Below are positions 5,149-8,972 of a stretch of 8,972 bases of DNA, in pieces. How positions within the stretch are numbered: position 1 is the stretch's first letter; every line of letters begins with the position of its first letter. Under the pieces are notes generated by a model. It saw nothing but the letters and a program-made list of their open reading frames with translations. It made no database searches and was not told the origin of the DNA. The stretch is from Rhodospirillales bacterium (lineage in GTDB: Bacteria; Pseudomonadota; Alphaproteobacteria; Acetobacterales; Acetobacteraceae), in the NCBI GenBank assembly GCA_903644035.1, contig CAHJXG010000598.1:1-8972 (forward strand), read 5' to 3'. A program made the position numbers and the translations under genes.

Positions 5149-7929
5149 ATGCTGTCTCGGACCGCTCCGTGCAGAAAACCGCCATCCCAACTCATTATCG
5201 TTGCGGAACCCAAGATTGGGCGGCAAGTCTGTCGAATGCACGTTCATCCGATCCTGAACCAGGTCATCCTGCTGTCCGCTGTTGTTGGCAAGGTCGTATT
5301 GTCATATCGGCTTGGCTTGGCCAGGCCAAGCTGGCTGTTGCCGGCGCTTGGTATGGGATTGTTGTCCCTGGCTGTGCTGCTGGTATCTGCAATCGTCGAA
5401 CTCGACGAGGCATGGCTTTGGGCCTCTACTCTCTACGCGGTGGCTTACCTGTGTCTCGTGATCGCTTTATGGCGGATCGCAGGCGGAGAGCAGGAGGAAG
5501 CACCACTCACCCCCGTCCAACACCTGCCGCAAACACCCGCCCTTCTGCTTGAGTCCGAAAACAGGCGCGCCGTCCTGGTTCATGGAGGCGACGTGCGGCG
5601 CCCGCTTTGCCGGGATGGACAACCGGCCGATGCCTTGCTGCCCGGCTGGTCGGTCGCCGCGGTCCATAACTGTTTTTCTCCGCTCGTGGTCATCTCCTTG
5701 GTGCATAGCGGCGGCCAGACGGCACGCTGGATCGTCGGCGTCTTGAATGAACTCTACGATGAGCCGGTCGTGCAACTGCCGGCAACGGTGCGCGATGTCT
5801 TGCGTGCAGGCACCGAGCGGCGATTGCAGGACATCCGCAGCCGGGGCGGAGCAGCGCTCGCTGAATGGAACGCCATTCCTCGGACGACCCGGCTTGAATT
5901 GCTGGCCGATTTGGAAACCCGGGCCGGGTCTGGCGAGGACGGTCCAAGTGCGGCCATAGCCGGCTGGAGCGACGACTCTGGCCAGGTGCTTTCAGTCTGC
6001 TCCGATGACAATCTTATGTCTGTGGTGTCGCCGACAGGTATGGAAATCCCGATCCTGCGTGAGGGGACAGTGCTCCGGCACACAGATTTTCAGCCGGGCT
6101 GGGCGGCCGATGTGCTGTATCGCGATTTCGCTCCATTCTACTTGCTGGAGCTGCGGCATGAGACCGGCACGCGGGCGACTTGGCTGCTCGATCGGCACCT
6201 CTTGGTGATCGGTGACGTCAACGGCCTGTCTCAAACGACGAAGGATGAGCTTTGCCTGCGGGCCGCTCCAATCATCGAACGCCACCTCGCCTCCGTGCTT
6301 GCGTTCGCCGAACCCGGCACCGATCCAGTGGTCGAGCGGTACGTGCAGCTGAATGGCGACGTACGTCGCGTTCTCGCCATGCACTGCGCCGGTGCGATCA
6401 AACCTTTGCCGACGTCGATGGCTCTGCGAGAGGTCCCTCTTGTGCTCCTGCTGACTGGCGAGTCCTCAGGCAAGGAAACCATTCTGCTGCGTCGCGCTGC
6501 GATTGAGCAAGCTGTCACGGTGGACATGCACCTTCAAACTGTCGAAGCGATCCGGCGAGGTCGTTTGGAATGGCCGAGCCCAGTGGACGGCAGCGCCGCG
6601 CAGCTGCAAGGCATCTTCATGTGGGGAGAATGCGTCCAGCTTTATCAATTCACCGACCGCAGCGGGCTGGACTTCGTGGTCATCGCGTCCGACCGTTGTA
6701 CCAGGGTGATTGGGTTGATGGTCCCCGCGATCAATCTGATCCTGTACGAGGATCGCAGTCCTGGCAGCCATGAACCCAATGTGTGGCTGCACAACAGCTT
6801 GGGTGGAGGGTTCTGGTGGCTCCTGATCCGACACGTCAACGAGTATGCGCACGAAGTGACGCTTCGGCGCCGCACAGCGCACGCCCGCCCGGTCAACGTT
6901 CTCCTGTCGGGCTCCCTCGTCCACATCGGGCATCATCTCTGGAACGACTTGTCCGGCTTGGAGGCGCTTTGCAATGCAATTCCTCCCGAACAATTGCCTG
7001 TCACCATGATCATCGGCGCGGCGGAAGCGCCTGTCGAGCTGTTCGGTCCGATCGAGGCGCTATTCCCGACGATGCGCGGACGAATTGATCGTTCGCTGGA
7101 AACGGTTGATGCATTCATCCGTTGGACCTACCGGCACGACGTTTGGCCGACCCGGATCACTCGGGATCATGTGTCCGCGGCTTTGCGCCAACGGGTCATG
7201 GATCACCTCGCCAAGGCCAGCGAGGCCGCGCAGGTGCGGGACACCCTGCTGGTGCGGCGGATGGGCCGCCACCGTGCGCCGGTCGTTATCTTCGGCCTTC
7301 GCGTCGAGGATCGCACCTTGGTTGACCTTCCTGCGTTCTGTGAAGCGTTCGTGTCGTTCATGGCGGAGCGTCATCCCGGCGCGACCGTCGTGTTTGACGG
7401 CTACAACTGTCGCCCAGGCATCCCAGAAGGACCCGTCAACCTTGGCATGGTTCATCACCTGACAAGTCAGCCGCCCGAGGATGTGGAAGCCGCGCTGGTC
7501 GCCGCGCTGATGGAACGGTTTGCCGGGGAACCAGTCACCATCGTCGGCACCACGGGCCAGAGCATTGCAACAAGCCTGGCTTGGTGCCGCCATGCAGATG
7601 CTGCCTTCGCCATCTGGGGGGCGGGTCTGGCCAAGATACGCTGGCTCGCCAACCTGCCGACAATGGTGGTCACTGGACATAGGAATTTACTCCACCGCTC
7701 CGACCTGAACATCTATCATGACGCCGCCTTCATTGAGGCGTCAGCCCCGGTGGTGTTTCCGGACCCGTCCCTCGTCGTCGATGTGCATGACCACAAGGCG
7801 CTCGCCGCCAAATTCATACAAGGCGGCCGAGAGTGCTTCATGGTGCAAACAGATGAAATCCTGCAGGTGTTTGATACGTTGCTCACGCGAGCACTGCAGG
7901 ACCAGGAGTGCAGAGTGCTGCAGGACTGA
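5149..7929 (+). CDS. Large membrane-anchored protein of unknown function with a possible GT-B-like C-terminus
   Basis: I do not recognise this family. From the ATG at 5149 it has 926 residues. A second ATG at 5236 gives 897 and removes 29 unremarkable residues; the first has a slightly better upstream purine run (GGATGG, 6 nt away), the second starts right at the first membrane segment. Numbered from 5149, hydrophobic segments lie at about 35-53, 62-83 and 89-108. Next come an acidic linker (GGEQEEA), a long soluble middle region (about 130-580) without known motifs, and HIGHHLWNDLSGLEAL at 592-607. The last third has a GLRVEDRTLVDL strand-loop (716-727), a VVFDGYN strand, and a CRHADAAFAIWGAGLAKIRW segment with WGAGL at 823-827. 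That layout, a Rossmann-like half with a late GAGL loop, recalls GT-B glycosyltransferases, including the GT61 style, but this is a weak analogy. The gene uses more AT-ending codons than the xox genes, which suggests separate ancestry. An intact 2.8-kb frame with amphipathic sequence throughout argues that it is real. Confidence 0.8.
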   Translation: MLSRTAPCRKPPSQLIIVAEPKIGRQVCRMHVHPILNQVILLSAVVGKVVLSYRLGLARPSWLLPALGMGLLSLAVLLVSAIVELDEAWLWASTLYAVAYLCLVIALWRIAGGEQEEAPLTPVQHLPQTPALLLESENRRAVLVHGGDVRRPLCRDGQPADALLPGWSVAAVHNCFSPLVVISLVHSGGQTARWIVGVLNELYDEPVVQLPATVRDVLRAGTERRLQDIRSRGGAALAEWNAIPRTTRLELLADLETRAGSGEDGPSAAIAGWSDDSGQVLSVCSDDNLMSVVSPTGMEIPILREGTVLRHTDFQPGWAADVLYRDFAPFYLLELRHETGTRATWLLDRHLLVIGDVNGLSQTTKDELCLRAAPIIERHLASVLAFAEPGTDPVVERYVQLNGDVRRVLAMHCAGAIKPLPTSMALREVPLVLLLTGESSGKETILLRRAAIEQAVTVDMHLQTVEAIRRGRLEWPSPVDGSAAQLQGIFMWGECVQLYQFTDRSGLDFVVIASDRCTRVIGLMVPAINLILYEDRSPGSHEPNVWLHNSLGGGFWWLLIRHVNEYAHEVTLRRRTAHARPVNVLLSGSLVHIGHHLWNDLSGLEALCNAIPPEQLPVTMIIGAAEAPVELFGPIEALFPTMRGRIDRSLETVDAFIRWTYRHDVWPTRITRDHVSAALRQRVMDHLAKASEAAQVRDTLLVRRMGRHRAPVVIFGLRVEDRTLVDLPAFCEAFVSFMAERHPGATVVFDGYNCRPGIPEGPVNLGMVHHLTSQPPEDVEAALVAALMERFAGEPVTIVGTTGQSIATSLAWCRHADAAFAIWGAGLAKIRWLANLPTMVVTGHRNLLHRSDLNIYHDAAFIEASAPVVFPDPSLVVDVHDHKALAAKFIQGGRECFMVQTDEILQVFDTLLTRALQDQECRVLQD

Positions 7930-7987
7930 TGCCAGCCGCCACATCGGGCGACCCGTGCCAGGCTCACTTTCGGTGGGGCGCCCTCGG

Positions 7988-8012
7988 CTGCCCAGCATTC
8001 GGTGCTGGGCAG
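7988..8012 (+). terminator. 10-bp perfect hairpin after the large gene
   Basis: CTGCCCAGCA (7988-7997) pairs with TGCTGGGCAG (8003-8012) around the loop TTCGG. It lies 58 nt after the stop of the large gene. No T-run follows, so intrinsic termination would be inefficient; RNA 3'-end protection is an alternative. A wider 8-bp inverted repeat, ATGCCAGC (7928-7935) and GCTGGCAT (8024-8031), encloses it, so a larger fold is possible. Confidence 0.4.
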
Positions 8013-8087
8013 ATACGAACGACGCTGGCATGGCCGGCAGCCCGGGGTTCACGCAAGCCCCACCATCGCAGCCCCTTGACGGCTCAG

Positions 8088-8410
8088 ATGATGAGCTTCG
8101 ACACACTTGCCCAAGCCGTCGTCCGCAGCGCCGGCCGACCGCCGACCTTCATTGTCGCCGTTGGCCTGATCGTCGTCTGGGGCATCAGCGGGCCAATCTT
8201 CGGGTTCAGCGACACGCGGTAGCTCATCATCAGCATCGGTACCACCATCGTCCCCTTCCCGATGATGTTTCTTCTCTAAATATGCAAAGCCGCAACACGG
8301 ACGCCTTGCAGGTCAAGATCGACGAACTGGTGCGCGCTACCAAGGGGGTGCGTCTCGCGTTGCTGAACCTTGAGGAAATGAGGACGAACGACCTGGACCG
8401 GATCAAGTAG
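8088..8410 (+). pseudogene. Decayed low-affinity iron permease family gene (two stops and a frameshift)
   Basis: Members of this small membrane protein family (Pfam low affinity iron permease) have two N-terminal membrane segments and a cytoplasmic helix. The remnant starts at ATG 8088 or 8091 with SFDTLAQAVVRSAGRPP and a first membrane segment FIVAVGLIVVWGISGPIFGF. It hits TAG at 8220-8222 right after SDTR, where relatives continue with Gln (one C-to-T change). The same frame goes on LIISIGTTIVPFPMMFLL, the second membrane segment, to TAA at 8277. Homology then resumes in another frame at Asn 8279-8281 with NMQSRNTDALQVKIDEL, which fits loss of one base at about 8274-8278. This frame stops at TAG 8408 after DLDRIK; past that codon it stays open to TGA at 8480-8482 and may be the original tail. 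Three lesions make a working protein very unlikely. Family features are from memory. Confidence 0.82.
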
Positions 8411-8413
8411 GGC

Positions 8414-8455
8414 GTCATCGACCTCGGCCGGTGCGATAGGGGCGGGGTCGATGAC
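8414..8455. other. Strong hairpin at the end of the pseudogene
   Basis: GTCATCGACC (8414-8423) and GGTCGATGAC (8446-8455) are exact reverse complements. The stem can extend inward by a T-G wobble and two more pairs (8424-8426 with 8443-8445), leaving a 16-nt loop. No T-run lies on either side. It stands between convergent genes, so it may help end transcription from one or both sides, or be a relic of the pseudogene's 3' end. Confidence 0.45.
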
Positions 8456-8536
8456 CTGAGCCAGTCCGCCGTGGAGGCTTGAGCTGCCCAGCAACGCCCC
8501 GCCCCGTTCCCCGGTGCCGGCCAGCGCGGTCCCGGC

Positions 8537-8972
8537 CTAGTCCGCCAGCCCGCGTTGCAGGGCTTGCGCCAAGGCACCTAGCTTCGCCTCCATCTGCACC
8601 GGAACCTCGCAGGCATAGCGTATCGTGCGCTCGATGTCCTCGTACTCGCGGATCAGGAACGCCCGGCGGCTCACAACCTCCTCGCGCTGCGCCGCAGGCG
8701 CATCGGCCGGCAGGGCGCGGAGTTCGGCGGTGATCTGCGACGTTCGCTCGGTCAGCGCGCGCTGCCGCCGGGCAATGCCGCGCAGGCGGTCGATGACCTG
8801 GGCGCGTTGCTGATTGGTCTCGTCCACCAGGCCGGCGAACACCAGCGGCAGCCGGGCGGCCCGGTCGGCGGGGGGCACCGTCGCCACGAACCGGTCCAGC
8901 CGCGCGGTGCCGTCCGGTGCCGACACGCCCCGCGGCGCCACCGCATTGACCACCGCGGCCACCTGGGGATCG
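8537..8972 (-). CDS. Unknown helical protein, C-terminal part (5' end beyond the window)
   Basis: The frame is open from the right edge to a TAG at 8539-8537, giving 144 visible residues starting DPQVAAVV. A GTG at 8962 could start a 141-residue protein, but no upstream sequence is available to judge it, and the frame most likely continues off the window. The visible part is rich in Ala, Arg, Glu and Gln and is predicted to be almost all helix, with a likely coiled coil across about residues 50-90 (the NQQRAQVIDRL to TAELRAL stretch) and another helix, REEVVSRRAFLIREYEDIERTIRYA. There is one cysteine (ACEVP). No family recognised. Codon pattern is typical GC-rich coding, and the frame is clean against the pseudogene's end, which supports it being real. 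It is convergent with the iron-permease remnant. Confidence 0.65.
   Translation of the reverse strand, partial: DPQVAAVVNAVAPRGVSAPDGTARLDRFVATVPPADRAARLPLVFAGLVDETNQQRAQVIDRLRGIARRQRALTERTSQITAELRALPADAPAAQREEVVSRRAFLIREYEDIERTIRYACEVPVQMEAKLGALAQALQRGLAD

Noticed and set aside
4585..5247. 220-codon open frame on the minus strand opposite the CXXCW gene
   Set aside because: Low-complexity Arg/Ser/Pro composition, no family resemblance; the sense-strand rhodanese-like protein with signal peptide explains the region.
7887..7928. Repeated CTGCAGGAC near the end of the large gene
   Set aside because: Two short copies encoding LQD in the last 12 residues; too short to call a repeat element.
7718..8410. 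230-codon plus-strand frame spanning the end of the large gene and the pseudogene tail
   Set aside because: Its first two thirds is out-of-frame sequence of other features; only the last 44 or so codons match a family (iron permease C-terminal part), so the frame is fortuitous.
8220..8410. TAG codons in the iron permease remnant as a recoded amino acid (amber readthrough)
   Set aside because: A frameshift and a TAA also interrupt the same gene, so recoding of TAG alone would not restore the protein, and other genes here end at TAG normally.
7984..8493. 11-bp direct repeat GCTGCCCAGCA at 7987-7997 and 8483-8493 flanking the pseudogene, considered as insertion-site duplication or recombination sites
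   Set aside because: Exact 11-bp repeats are expected by chance in about 9 kb of GC-rich DNA; there is no mobile element between them, and one copy is an arm of a hairpin.

Overview
The window is GC-rich bacterial DNA. It looks alphaproteobacterial, probably Rhodospirillales or a relative such as an Azospirillum-like soil or plant-associated genus; that placement is inferred from protein style and gene order, with no database search. The left half is a recognisable one-carbon (methanol) oxidation locus. The right half holds a large unrecognised membrane-anchored protein, a decayed iron-permease gene and the end of an unknown gene.

Layout. (1) Positions 1-1041, minus strand: class III alcohol dehydrogenase (S-(hydroxymethyl)glutathione dehydrogenase), cut at its 3' end by the window edge. 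(2) Positions 1042-1339: a divergent promoter region with a 10-bp inverted repeat whose arms flank a 15-bp palindrome, and two small hairpins in the presumed xoxF leader. (3) Positions 1340-5029, plus strand: a compact run of four genes for periplasmic lanthanide-dependent methanol oxidation. They are xoxF (PQQ methanol dehydrogenase with the Asp-Tyr-Asp lanthanide signature), xoxG-type cytochrome c, xoxJ-type periplasmic binding protein, and a rhodanese-like protein of the PQQ-associated CXXCW family. A 12-bp perfect hairpin separates xoxF from xoxG, and the last three genes overlap end to start. (4) Positions 5149-7929, plus strand: a 926-residue protein with N-terminal membrane segments and a C-terminal region faintly like a GT-B glycosyltransferase; I do not recognise the family. 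(5) Positions 8088-8410, plus strand: remnant of a low-affinity iron permease family gene with two amber stops and a frameshift. (6) Positions 8537-8972, minus strand: C-terminal part of an unknown helical protein entering from the right.

How the genes work together. XoxF would oxidise methanol in the periplasm, using PQQ and a light lanthanide, and pass electrons to the XoxG cytochrome. XoxJ is thought to help XoxF mature. The formaldehyde released can combine with glutathione and be oxidised in the cytoplasm by the divergently transcribed dehydrogenase. PQQ biosynthesis, lanthanide uptake and the next steps (S-formylglutathione hydrolase, formate dehydrogenase) are not in this window.

I see no tRNA, rRNA, CRISPR array, insertion sequence or phage gene. 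The most novel item is the 926-residue protein; the rest is an orderly known pathway with some interesting regulatory architecture and one clear gene-decay event.
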